From positions 1 to 41,644 of the forward strand of contig VGDZ01000023.1 in assembly GCA_016869515.1 (NCBI GenBank): a stretch of DNA of 41,644 nucleotides, written 5' to 3'. Made by a program: the position numbers and the translations under genes. The notes under the pieces were generated by a model that saw only the letters and a list, made by a program, of their open reading frames with translations, was not told the DNA's origin and made no database searches. Each line of letters starts with the position of its first letter. Position 1 is the first letter of the stretch. Shown here one piece after another: positions 33,703 to 40,556 of the stretch. The stretch is from Alphaproteobacteria bacterium (GTDB taxonomy: Bacteria > Pseudomonadota > Alphaproteobacteria > VGDZ01).

Positions 33703-34508
33703 GCCGCGCAGACCTCGGCCGCTTCGTCCCAGGCCGCGGTCAGGGCGCGGGCGCGCGTCAGGTTGACTTCGGCCAGGACGTCCGCCGTCGGCCCCCACGC
33801 CACCTTGTGCCGCGCCAGCAGCAGCGTCGCGGGGAAATGCCGCCGCACGCGGTCGAGTTCGTGCAGCACGGCGACGACGGTGCGGCCCTCGCCATGCCAG
33901 CGCGCGATCACGCCCATCAGGTCCTCGGCCGCGCGCTGGTCGATCGAGGCGAAAGGTTCGTCGAGCAGGATCAGCGGAGACTCTTCGAGCATCAAGCGCG
34001 CGAACAGCGCGCGCCGCAACTGGCCGGCCGAAAGCGTGGCGATCGGTCGGCGCTCGAACCCGGCCAGGCCGACCGCGTTCAGCGCCGCCTGGGCGCGGGC
34101 GCGATCCTCCTGCGATGCCGCGCCGAACGCCCCCAGCCGGCGCCAGTGGCCAAGCATGGCGAGTTCGGCCACGCTCACCGGCACCGCGCGGTCGAGTTCG
34201 GCCGCTTGCGGCAGATAGGCGATGCGCGCCGGATCGAGGCCGAAGCGTTCGATCCGTCCGGCGGCCGGGCGGATCAGGCCCATGACCGCCTTGAGCAAGG
34301 TCGACTTGCCGCCGCCATTGGGGCCGACGATCGCGGTCAACGAGCCGCGGACGAAACTGCCCGAGAGATGATGCACCGCCGGGTGGCGTTCGTAGGCAAG
34401 AGTGAGGTCCTCGAGGCGCAACGCTTCGGGTGCAGTTCCGCGTGCGCTGACCGCCGGCACCGGGCCGTGCGCATGGTCGTGTGTGGCCGGTTTCGGCGCG
34501 GCACTCAT
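33699..34508 (-). CDS. znuC: Zinc ABC transporter ATP-binding protein
   Basis: ATPase that powers ZnuAB. The 269-residue protein has Walker A GPNGGGKSTLL, signature LSAGQLRRALFARLML, Walker B LILLDEPFASID and the H-loop VVAVLHELD, all intact. The N-terminal 25 residues include HDHAHGP, a small His cluster that could bind metal. ATG 34508 lies 7 nt after the stop of the 37-codon membrane peptide gene and 4 nt before the end overlaps znuB. It is the first large gene behind the Zur-type operator. Confidence 0.92.
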   Translation of the reverse strand: MSAAPKPATHDHAHGPVPAVSARGTAPEALRLEDLTLAYERHPAVHHLSGSFVRGSLTAIVGPNGGGKSTLLKAVMGLIRPAAGRIERFGLDPARIAYLPQAAELDRAVPVSVAELAMLGHWRRLGAFGAASQEDRARAQAALNAVGLAGFERRPIATLSAGQLRRALFARLMLEESPLILLDEPFASIDQRAAEDLMGVIARWHGEGRTVVAVLHELDRVRRHFPATLLLARHKVAWGPTADVLAEVNLTRARALTAAWDEAAEVCAA

Positions 34509-34515
34509 CGCATTC

Positions 34516-34629
34516 TCACTGCGAGGCCCACCACACCGCCAACCACAGCAGGACCAGCGCCGGCAGCACCGCTGCCACGCGCCGGCCCAGGCCGGCCATC
34601 AAGGGCGAATTCCAGTCGGCGGGGGTCAT
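34516..34629 (-). CDS. 37-residue single-helix membrane protein leading the zinc operon
   Basis: A short frame begins ATG at 34629 and ends TGA at 34516. It encodes MTPADWNSPLMAGLGRRVAA followed by the hydrophobic run VLPALVLLWLAVWWASQ. That is a short polar start, two arginines, then one strong membrane helix, giving an N-in orientation by the positive-inside rule. The znuC ATG follows after 7 nt. The ATG lies only 3 nt from the Zur-type palindrome, with no Shine-Dalgarno, and the predicted transcript would start at or next to this ATG. It may be a small subunit or regulator of the ZnuBC importer, or a leader peptide. Function is not recognised. Confidence 0.6.
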   Translation of the reverse strand: MTPADWNSPLMAGLGRRVAAVLPALVLLWLAVWWASQ

Positions 34630-34632
34630 GGC

Positions 34633-34664
34633 GACAGAATGTTATAATGTAACATTTCTGTCAA
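34633..34664 (-). promoter_or_regulatory. Zur-type operator overlapping the zinc-operon promoter
   Basis: Arms AATGTTA (34638-34644) and TAACATT (34650-34656) form a perfect inverted repeat over TAATG. They are extended by GACAGA (34633-34638) and TCTGTC (34657-34662). The core ATGTTATA is that of alphaproteobacterial Zur boxes. On the minus strand TTGACA (34659-34664) is 17 nt from CATTCT (34636-34641), so the operator covers the spacer and -10 box. Transcription would begin near 34629. Repression by a Zur protein under zinc sufficiency is the natural reading. Confidence 0.8.
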
Positions 34665-34697
34665 ATGGCACCTATTTGTCCTTTGATGCGCGTCCCC

Positions 34698-34943
34698 TCA
34701 CATCGCCATGTCGAACAGCAGCAATTCGGCGTCTTGGGCGCGGTCGAGAACGATGGGGCCGGACGTGGAAATCGCGGCGCCGTCGCCGGCATCCAGCTTT
34801 TCGCCGTTGAGCGCGACCGGGCCGCGCCCGATCTGCACCCAGGCGCCGCGACCGGGGCGGAGGTGGTGGCGGATGCTCTCGCGGGCGGTCAGCAGCGCGG
34901 CATAGAGATCGACCTCGCGATGGACGGTCAGCGCGCCCTCGCG
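34698..34943 (-). pseudogene. Truncated pirin gene: 3' end only (direct repeat copy A)
   Basis: These 246 bases match the last 246 bases of the intact pirin gene (36522-36767) without gaps; I count 14 differences, none in about the first 90 bases from the stop codon. The translated end is the same: NGEKLDAGDGAAISTSGPIV and LLLFDMAM. Similarity begins exactly at the stop codon and ends abruptly at 34943. The upstream N-terminal three-fifths is missing, so the metal-binding residues are absent and this is a remnant. Confidence 0.85.
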
Positions 34944-35069
34944 GCTAATTCGCAGTGCGAAGAGTGGCACCGGGTCACATTTCTTGTCTTGGCGAGCGCA
35001 GGTGGCCGGAATTCTTGCTATGTCAGATACCTGGGATAAATATGGCGGCGAACAGCGGATCGAAAAACG
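34944..35069 (+). other. Non-coding stretch before the SGNH gene with weak promoter-like boxes
   Basis: No gene is convincing. TTGCTA followed after 16 nt by TAAATA, inside the stretch ending GGGATAAATATGG near 35045, could serve as a promoter for the SGNH gene. The base composition already shifts to A+T here. This is the junction between the pirin fragment and the inserted DNA. Confidence 0.35.
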
Positions 35070-36437
35070 ATGACCCTTGTCTATGGCGCGATCGGCATGT
35101 CCGGGCTGGCGGTCGGTTGCCTGTTCGCTTGGCAATATGGATCTTCCGCTCAGGACATCTATTCCGCCGCCTACATTGTCTTGTCGCTGGCAGCAGGCGC
35201 GGCGTTTCTCGGATTGGCGTTTTGGAGGGATGCGAGACGGCACGTGGTTGCCGCCGTCCTATGTTCGCCGGTGATCGCGGCCTATTTGTTCGAGGCCTAT
35301 GTCCAGACATTCCGGCCGCGCGAACATTCTTCCGTCGAAGGAAGCGCGGGCCTAGCGGCGACGGAAAGAGATCGTGATCGAAGATCGAGATGGGACGTGC
35401 TGGCCGAGCTCGAGGCCGGGACGTCGCCGGGAATCGTTCCAAGATACGTACCTTTCGTTCCGCCGCCATTGCGGATCGATGGACGCGAAATCGTTGTCAT
35501 GTCGGGGGTCGCGAACCGGGCGACGCTGTCGGGAAACGAGAACGGCTATTGGGTGACGTACAAATCCGATCGATTCGGGTTTCGCAACCCCGACCAGGTC
35601 TGGGACGCGCCTCGCGCCGATATCGTCTTGCTGGGCGATTCCTTCACGTTCGGCGCCGAGGTTCGCGATGACGAACATTACGCTTATGTCCTTCGTCAAC
35701 GCCATCCGGCGACAATCAATTTGGGCTATCCGTCTTCGGGGCCACTGGGCTATTTGGCGGCACTCACCGAATACGGCGCGGCGAAGAAACCGAAATTGGT
35801 GTTGATTTTCTTTTATGAGGGAAATGATGCCGCCGACATGGTTCGGGATTTCGCCTCGCCGGTACTGCGAAAATATCTGACGCCGGGTTTTCGCCAAGAT
35901 CTGGACCGGCAGCAGGGCGAGATCGAACTGGCGATGCTGCGGGTTATTTCGGAAGCCAAACGGCAATTTCGGATCTCACCGCCCGCCTTGGAACGTCGCG
36001 GGTTCGAACTGCAACGCTGGTTCAAGTTGCAGGAATTGCAGTTGCGGCTTGAATTGCCGTCTTTCTATGCCGCCGACCGCTTCGACCGATTTGTCGACGT
36101 GGAGTTGATGTCGACGATTTTCGAACGCATTCGGGAACTGGCCGAGTCCTGGCAAGGGCGGGCGGTCATCGTTTATCTCCCGGCCTGGCGCAACGGGCGA
36201 GACACGGAACGGACGACGCGCAGATTGGAAAGGGTTCGGGCGGGCATGATTGCCGCGGCCCAAAAAGCGGATTTACCGGTCATAGACACGCTGCCGGCTT
36301 TCCACCGGCACGCCACGCCCAATCGACTCAATGCCGGGGCGCCCAATCCCGGCGGACATTACTCGCCGGAAGGATACAAATTGGTGGGCGAAGTCGTGCT
36401 CCACCAACTCGAAACCATGAATTACGTTTCCCGATAG
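35070..36437 (+). CDS. Membrane-anchored SGNH/GDSL-type hydrolase or O-acyltransferase-like protein
   Basis: A 455-residue protein with about three N-terminal membrane helices (residues 1-80), then a soluble domain. SGNH blocks are visible: block I IVLLGDSFTFGAEV with the nucleophile Ser, a Gly in the SSGPLGY region, Asn in FFYEGNDAADM, and block V GGHYSPEGYKLVGE with the catalytic His. Such proteins often de-acetylate or acetylate surface polysaccharides, but the substrate is unknown. Base composition is markedly lower in G+C than neighbours (28 of 60 bases in 35761-35820) and codon use is less biased, which points to horizontal transfer. It lies between two pirin sequences. No strong Shine-Dalgarno is seen. 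Confidence 0.85.
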   Translation: MTLVYGAIGMSGLAVGCLFAWQYGSSAQDIYSAAYIVLSLAAGAAFLGLAFWRDARRHVVAAVLCSPVIAAYLFEAYVQTFRPREHSSVEGSAGLAATERDRDRRSRWDVLAELEAGTSPGIVPRYVPFVPPPLRIDGREIVVMSGVANRATLSGNENGYWVTYKSDRFGFRNPDQVWDAPRADIVLLGDSFTFGAEVRDDEHYAYVLRQRHPATINLGYPSSGPLGYLAALTEYGAAKKPKLVLIFFYEGNDAADMVRDFASPVLRKYLTPGFRQDLDRQQGEIELAMLRVISEAKRQFRISPPALERRGFELQRWFKLQELQLRLELPSFYAADRFDRFVDVELMSTIFERIRELAESWQGRAVIVYLPAWRNGRDTERTTRRLERVRAGMIAAAQKADLPVIDTLPAFHRHATPNRLNAGAPNPGGHYSPEGYKLVGEVVLHQLETMNYVSR

Positions 36438-36453
36438 CCACCTATTTTGACTT

Positions 36454-36475
36454 GGCCGATCCTGCTTGATCGGCC
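36454..36475. other. Hairpin after the SGNH gene
   Basis: GGCCGATC (36454-36461) and GATCGGCC (36468-36475) form a perfect 8-bp stem with a 6-nt loop. A second stem GGCCAA/TTGGCC lies just beyond (about 36482-36500). Neither strand has a T-run, so these are possible factor-dependent ends for the convergent SGNH and pirin genes rather than clear intrinsic terminators. Confidence 0.45.
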
Positions 36476-36521
36476 CTCCCGCGGCCAAATCGGTCTTGGC
36501 CCGCGAAAAGCACTCCGAACT

Positions 36522-36767
36522 TCACATCGCCATGTCGAACAGCAGCAATTCGGCGTCTTGGGCGCGGTCGAGAACGATGGGGCCGGACGTGGAAATCGCG
36601 GCGCCGTCGCCGGCATCGAGCTTTTCGCCGTTGAGCGTGACCGATCCCCGCGCGAGCTGCACCCAGGCGCCGCGGCCGGAGCGGAGGTGGTGGCGGATGC
36701 TCTCGCCGCCGGTCAGCAGCGCGGCAAAAAGATCGACCTCGCGATGGATGGTCAGCGCGCCCTCGCG
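36522..36767 (-). repeat. Direct repeat copy B: 3' end of the intact pirin gene
   Basis: Partner of 34698-34943 in the same orientation, exactly 1,824 bp away, with no gaps. The repeat covers the pirin C-terminal 81 residues and stop. Together the copies bracket the SGNH gene. Confidence 0.85.
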
Positions 36768-37226
36768 CCCGTCGCGCGCCGCGACCAGAACCAGCCGGCC
36801 GCGCTTGTCCGCGCTCGGGAAGGTCTTTTGCTCGTAGCCGGGGGCGAGGCCGCGGCGTTCGGGCAGGATCCAAATCTGCAGGAAATGCACCGGCTCGCTG
36901 TCAGAGGCGTTGAACTCGCTATGGCGGATGCCGGTGCCGGCCGACATGCGCTGGACATCCCCCGGGCGGATCGTCGAGCCGGTGCCGAGACTGTCCTTGT
37001 GCGCCAGCGCGCCCGACAGGACATAGGACAGGATTTCCATGTCGTTGTGGGGATGGGTGTCGAAGCCACCGCCGGGGACGACGCGGTCCTCGTTGATCAC
37101 CCGCAAGGGGCCGAAGCCCATATGGCTGGGATCGTGGTAATGGCCGAAGGAAAAGCTGTGGCGGCTGTCGAGCCAGCCGAAATCGGCGCGGCCGCGCGCC
37201 GCGGATTTGCGGAGGATCAGGGTCAT
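36522..37226 (-). CDS. Pirin family protein (YhaK-like cupin)
   Basis: Pirins are bicupin metal proteins; bacterial members have been assigned quercetinase or regulatory roles. The 234-residue protein begins MTLILRKSAARGRADFGWLD and has the metal ligands H58, H60 (FDTHPHND), H102 and E104 (RHSEFNAS). The RVINEDRVVPGGGFDTHPH and MSAGTGIRHSEFN segments are the family signatures. The C-terminal cupin is the half duplicated at 34698-34943. It starts 46 nt after the DyP peroxidase stop and may be cotranscribed. The exact activity is unknown. Confidence 0.92.
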   Translation of the reverse strand: MTLILRKSAARGRADFGWLDSRHSFSFGHYHDPSHMGFGPLRVINEDRVVPGGGFDTHPHNDMEILSYVLSGALAHKDSLGTGSTIRPGDVQRMSAGTGIRHSEFNASDSEPVHFLQIWILPERRGLAPGYEQKTFPSADKRGRLVLVAARDGREGALTIHREVDLFAALLTGGESIRHHLRSGRGAWVQLARGSVTLNGEKLDAGDGAAISTSGPIVLDRAQDAELLLFDMAM

Positions 37227-37272
37227 GATGCGGTGCTATGTCGGGCGGCGGGGCGGCGATTGCAAGCCTGGC

Positions 37273-38160
37273 TCACAGGCCAAGCGCGCCGAGATCGAGC
37301 CGCCCGGCCTTGAGCGGCGGGCACCAGAAATAGCCGCCGGTCAACGGCCGCGAAAACTGGAACAGGCCGTCGATCACGCCGTCGTCCTGGCCGGTCATGC
37401 GCCGGAGCTGGGCCTCGAAGGCGTCGAGCGAATGGCCGAAGGCGACGAACACCAGGCCTTCGCCGCGGCCGTCGCCCCACGGCATCGAGCGCCGCAAGAG
37501 GAAGGCCGGCGGCTGGAAATTTTCCTGAGCGGTGCGCTTGACATGGGCCGAGGCGGGGGCGTCGGCGATTTCCCGGTTGTCGCGCAGCCGGCGGCCAACG
37601 ATGGCGTCGCGCTGGCCGGGGGTGAAGGTCTCGAAGCGATCGAGGTCGTGGGCCCAGACCTGGACGGCGGCGAAGCTCGATCCGGCCAGGCCGCGGCCCT
37701 TGCCCTGGTGGATCGCGGCGCGCGCGGCGGCGGCGCCCTTCGGATTCTCGGTGCCGTCCTCGTAGCCGGTGAGATCGCGGCCGCCGCGGTACTTGAATCC
37801 GTCGACGACGCGGGTGGGATGGAAGGCGCCGCCCAAGCGCCCGAGCAGCGCCCGGCCGGCGTGAACCAGCTGGCCGCGCTCCTTGCCGCGCAGCCAACAC
37901 CAGAGATCGGCCTGGGTCGCAGGGACGGCGACGCCCTTGGCGCCCAGCGCCGGAAAGGCGCGCAGGCCGGGGATGCTGGCGCCAAGGCCGCGCACCAAGT
38001 CGGGGCCGAGGCCGACCACCAGATCGGGCCCCAGCGGCCGCGCCGCCAGCCTGGCCAAGCCTTCCGCCGGTTCGCGGCCGGGGACGGCGGAGAATGCGTA
38101 ATAGCGGCCGTGATCGGGCAGGGCGGCCAATATTCCGGGCTGGGGCAGGGCGCGGCTCAT
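37273..38160 (-). CDS. Dye-decolorizing (DyP-type) heme peroxidase
   Basis: DyP peroxidases use H2O2 at a heme to oxidise varied substrates. The 295-residue protein has the GxxDG-type motif as GYEDGTENP with catalytic D135, the proximal heme ligand H206 in SAHVKRTAQENF, and the distal Arg in FLLRRSMPWG. Two ferredoxin-like halves are expected, and the length and motif wording fit the YfeX-like group. No Tat or Sec signal is visible, so it is cytoplasmic. Pirin lies downstream on the same strand. Confidence 0.93.
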   Translation of the reverse strand: MSRALPQPGILAALPDHGRYYAFSAVPGREPAEGLARLAARPLGPDLVVGLGPDLVRGLGASIPGLRAFPALGAKGVAVPATQADLWCWLRGKERGQLVHAGRALLGRLGGAFHPTRVVDGFKYRGGRDLTGYEDGTENPKGAAAARAAIHQGKGRGLAGSSFAAVQVWAHDLDRFETFTPGQRDAIVGRRLRDNREIADAPASAHVKRTAQENFQPPAFLLRRSMPWGDGRGEGLVFVAFGHSLDAFEAQLRRMTGQDDGVIDGLFQFSRPLTGGYFWCPPLKAGRLDLGALGL

Positions 38161-38240
38161 GACGGGACGGGATGATAGACCGCCCGCCCGCGCTTGCCAT
38201 GGGGAAGATTACGGGGCGGGCATGGCGCCCGGGGGCCGCG

Positions 38241-38564
38241 TCAGCGCACCAGCCGCCGCTGCAGCAGGGTTTGCATGTCGCGCCGCCCGTCGACCACGCA
38301 ATAGACCGCGACCTTGCGGCCGACGATGCGGTAGATCGCGCGATAGGGCTTGTAATGAGCCTCGCGGAACGCGGTCATGCCGAGCGGCAGCAATTCCTTG
38401 GGGATGTTGCCGCGCTCGGGGAACTCGCTCAATTTGAGGCACGTGGCTTCCAGCGCCGACAGCAGGCGATCCGCCTTTTCGACCGAGTCGCTGCGGGCGA
38501 CGTAACGATAGATGTCCTCGATATCCCGCTCGGCGTCCTCGGACAGCAGGACCTCGTAGGCCAT
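38241..38564 (-). CDS. RelE/ParE family toxin
   Basis: A 107-residue type II toxin. It starts MAYEVLLSEDAERDIEDIYR and continues with ADRLLSALEATCLKLSEFPERG, then FREAHYKPYRAIYRIVGRKVAVYCVVDGRRDM, the standard ParE/RelE fold with C-terminal beta strands and the common Arg/Tyr residues. Such toxins cut mRNA at ribosomes or poison gyrase; which applies is not clear. The ATG at 38564 is 5 nt after the antitoxin stop, giving an antitoxin-first operon. Confidence 0.88.
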   Translation of the reverse strand: MAYEVLLSEDAERDIEDIYRYVARSDSVEKADRLLSALEATCLKLSEFPERGNIPKELLPLGMTAFREAHYKPYRAIYRIVGRKVAVYCVVDGRRDMQTLLQRRLVR

Positions 38565-38569
38565 GCCGG

Positions 38570-38842
38570 TCAGGTCCGGAGGCGGTTCCGGATGCGCGCG
38601 AAGGCCTGGCGCGCGGGGCGCAGCTTGCCGGCCTCGACCGCGCGGCCGGTCAGCGCCAGGACCTTCAGCAGCGCCATCGTCTCCTGGGTTTGCTCGTAGC
38701 TGGCAATGTCTTGCAGCACCGCCTTGGCCTCGCCGCGCAGGGTGATGACCAGCGGCTCGCCGCCCTCGGCCAGGTCGCGGATCACCGACGGCGCATGCGC
38801 CTTGACGTAGCTGATCGGCTTGACCCGTTGCGACAACGCCAT
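38570..38842 (-). CDS. Phd/YefM family antitoxin
   Basis: A 90-residue antitoxin. The N-terminal part, PISYVKAHAPSVIRDLAEGG then EPLVITLRGEAKAVLQDI, is the Phd/YefM DNA-binding and dimerisation domain. The rest is a helical, charged tail expected to wrap the toxin. It is directly followed by the toxin gene. Upstream is a palindromic operator over the promoter, as usual for autoregulated pairs. GGGAG precedes ATG 38842. Confidence 0.88.
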   Translation of the reverse strand: MALSQRVKPISYVKAHAPSVIRDLAEGGEPLVITLRGEAKAVLQDIASYEQTQETMALLKVLALTGRAVEAGKLRPARQAFARIRNRLRT

Positions 38843-38869
38843 GGCGCGCTCCCAATGTCGGTGCGATCA

Positions 38870-38904
38870 GACCGAATATAGTCCGAATTCGGTCCGACCG
38901 ACAA
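38870..38904 (-). promoter_or_regulatory. Promoter and operator of the toxin-antitoxin operon
   Basis: GACCGAA (38870-38876) and TTCGGTC (38888-38894) form an inverted repeat, with an inner perfect palindrome CCGAATTCGG (38883-38892). On the minus strand TTGTCG (38899-38904) is 18 nt from TATATT (38875-38880). The operator covers the -10 and spacer, fitting autorepression by the antitoxin or the complex. The predicted leader is about 25 nt. Confidence 0.7.
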
Positions 38905-38972
38905 ATGCAAGGGTTACGGCGTTCGCGAAGCAAGTGCGGCCATGCCCGGTGTGGGGGACGCCGTTCTTGCCG

Positions 38973-39464
38973 CTACTTCACCACCTCGTCGGGGTAGATG
39001 CCCCACAGCGCGTGGCGGGGGATCCAGCCGGTGGCTTGGGCCAGCTTGACCTGGCACCACTCGCCCTTGCATTTGAACAGGCGCCCCTGCGCGCCCGACT
39101 CGGCGATCGCCAGCGGGTAGGATTCGGCCTCGGGATCGCGCATCAGCCGGGCGCGGTCGGCGGTGACCAGCACGCTGCGGCGCCCCGACAGCAGACTGTG
39201 CTGCACCCAGCCTTCGGTGCCCGAAGCGTCGCGGATCCGCCGCCAGCCCTCGTATTCGGCCGTGATCTCGACCGGCATCGCCTTGTGGGTCAGTACCCAG
39301 GCCACCGGATATTGCGTGCCGGGGCCGGCGCGCAGGTTGACCCGATCCGATTTCAGGCTGGCGAAGCGCGGCAAGGGCAGGCCCGACTCGGCGGCGACCG
39401 CCGTCGCGGCCGCTGCCACAAGCCAGCATCCCAGCATCGCCGCAGCGAGCCCGCGAATCGCCAT
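38973..39464 (-). CDS. Periplasmic bacterial SH3-domain protein
   Basis: A 163-residue exported protein. It has a signal peptide (MAIRGLAAAMLGCWLVAAAA with cleavage after AVAA), then two SH3-like units. The first reads SDRVNLRAGPGTQYPVAWVL and EGWRRIRDASGTEGWVQ; the second is RARLMRDPEAESYPLAIAES with GEWCQVKLAQATGWI. Bacterial SH3 domains usually bind cell-wall material. The ATG at 39464 starts the signal peptide. It is divergent from the 2-hydroxyacid dehydrogenase gene, a pairing common in this class. Precise function is unknown. Confidence 0.87.
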   Translation of the reverse strand: MAIRGLAAAMLGCWLVAAAATAVAAESGLPLPRFASLKSDRVNLRAGPGTQYPVAWVLTHKAMPVEITAEYEGWRRIRDASGTEGWVQHSLLSGRRSVLVTADRARLMRDPEAESYPLAIAESGAQGRLFKCKGEWCQVKLAQATGWIPRHALWGIYPDEVVK

Positions 39465-39470
39465 GCGCCC

Positions 39471-39500
39471 GTTATGCCAAAGCCGCGATTCGCCGGTCAA
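39471..39500 (-). promoter_or_regulatory. Promoter of the SH3 protein gene, possibly leaderless
   Basis: On the minus strand TTGACC (39495-39500) and CATAAC (39471-39476) are 18 nt apart. Six bases separate the -10 box from the ATG at 39464, so transcription would start at or beside the initiation codon. No Shine-Dalgarno is seen. Confidence 0.5.
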
Positions 39501-39557
39501 GCCGCGGGCTTTGTCGCCGCGCCCGCGATTTGCTAGAGAGGACACGGAGGCCCTTGG

Positions 39558-40550
39558 ATGCCGACAAGCAAGAAGAAGCCGCTGGTCATCGTCACCCGCA
39601 AGTTGCCCGATGCCATCGAGACGCGGATGATGGAGCTGTTCCAGACCCGGCTGAACGCCGACGACCATGCCATGACCAAGCCCGAGCTGGTCGAGGCGGT
39701 GCGCACCGCCGACGTGCTGGTGCCGACCGTGACCGACCGCATCGACGCCGCCGTGCTGTCCCAGGCCGGTCCCAGTCTCAAGCTGATCGCCAGCTTCGGC
39801 ACCGGCGTCGATCACATCGACCTGGCGACCGCGCGCCAGCGCGGCATCATCGTCACCAACACCCCGGGCGTGCTGACCGAGGACACCGCCGACATGACCA
39901 TGGCGCTGATCCTGGCGGTCGGCCGCCGGCTGTCGGAGGGCGAGCGGCTGGTGCGCGCCGGCGCCTGGAAGGGCTGGGCGCCGACGGCGATGCTGGGCCA
40001 CCGGCTGTGGGGCAAGCGGCTGGGCATCATCGGCATGGGACGGATCGGCACGGCGCTGGCCAAGCGCGCGCGCGCCTTCGGCATGTCGATCCACTATCAC
40101 AACCGCAACCGCGTGCGCGAAGAGGTCGAGCAGGAGCTGGAGGCGACCTTCTGGGAAAGCCTGGATCAGATGCTGGCGCGGATGGACATCGTCTCGGTCA
40201 ATTGCCCGCACACGCCGGCGACCTATCACCTGATGTCGGCGCGGCGGCTCAAGCTGCTGCCGGCGCACGCCCTGATCGTCAACACCTCGCGCGGCGAGGT
40301 GATCGACGAGAACGCGCTGGCGCGGATGCTCAAGGCGGGCGAGCTGGCTGGCGCCGGCCTGGACGTGTTCGAGCACGAACCGGCGGTCAATCCCAAGCTG
40401 ATCGAACTCGAAAACGTCGTGCTGCTGCCCCACATGGGCTCGGCCACGATCGAGGGCCGGCTCGACATGGGCGAGAAGGTGCTGATCAACATCAAGACCT
40501 TCGCCGACGGCCACAATCCGCCCGACCGCGTCATCGCCACCATGTTCTGA
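39558..40550 (+). CDS. D-isomer-specific 2-hydroxyacid dehydrogenase (glyoxylate/hydroxypyruvate reductase type)
   Basis: NAD(P)H-dependent reductase of 2-oxoacids, probably glyoxylate or hydroxypyruvate. The 330-residue protein has the Rossmann motif GIIGMGRIGTALAKRARAFG and the substrate/catalytic residues in NTSRGEVIDENAL (Arg), GLDVFEHEP (Glu) and LLPHMGSAT (His). GTGVDHIDLATARQRGIIVTN is the usual entry segment. NRNR after the second strand suggests NADP preference. AGGAC precedes the gene; GGAGG lies 7-11 nt before ATG 39558. Confidence 0.93.
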   Translation: MPTSKKKPLVIVTRKLPDAIETRMMELFQTRLNADDHAMTKPELVEAVRTADVLVPTVTDRIDAAVLSQAGPSLKLIASFGTGVDHIDLATARQRGIIVTNTPGVLTEDTADMTMALILAVGRRLSEGERLVRAGAWKGWAPTAMLGHRLWGKRLGIIGMGRIGTALAKRARAFGMSIHYHNRNRVREEVEQELEATFWESLDQMLARMDIVSVNCPHTPATYHLMSARRLKLLPAHALIVNTSRGEVIDENALARMLKAGELAGAGLDVFEHEPAVNPKLIELENVVLLPHMGSATIEGRLDMGEKVLINIKTFADGHNPPDRVIATMF

Positions 40551-40556
40551 GCGGAC

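Noticed and set aside
34944-35243. Longer coding frame fused to the pirin fragment (minus strand to 35243)
   Set aside because: The extension beyond 34943 has no similarity to pirin, no family features and runs antisense to the SGNH gene.
36454-36504. Intrinsic terminator between the SGNH and pirin genes
   Set aside because: Two good stems but no T-run on either strand, so listed only as a hairpin.
39511-39539. Plus-strand promoter TTGTCG-17-TAGAGA before the 2-hydroxyacid dehydrogenase gene
   Set aside because: Both boxes are weak and could occur by chance; not listed as a feature.
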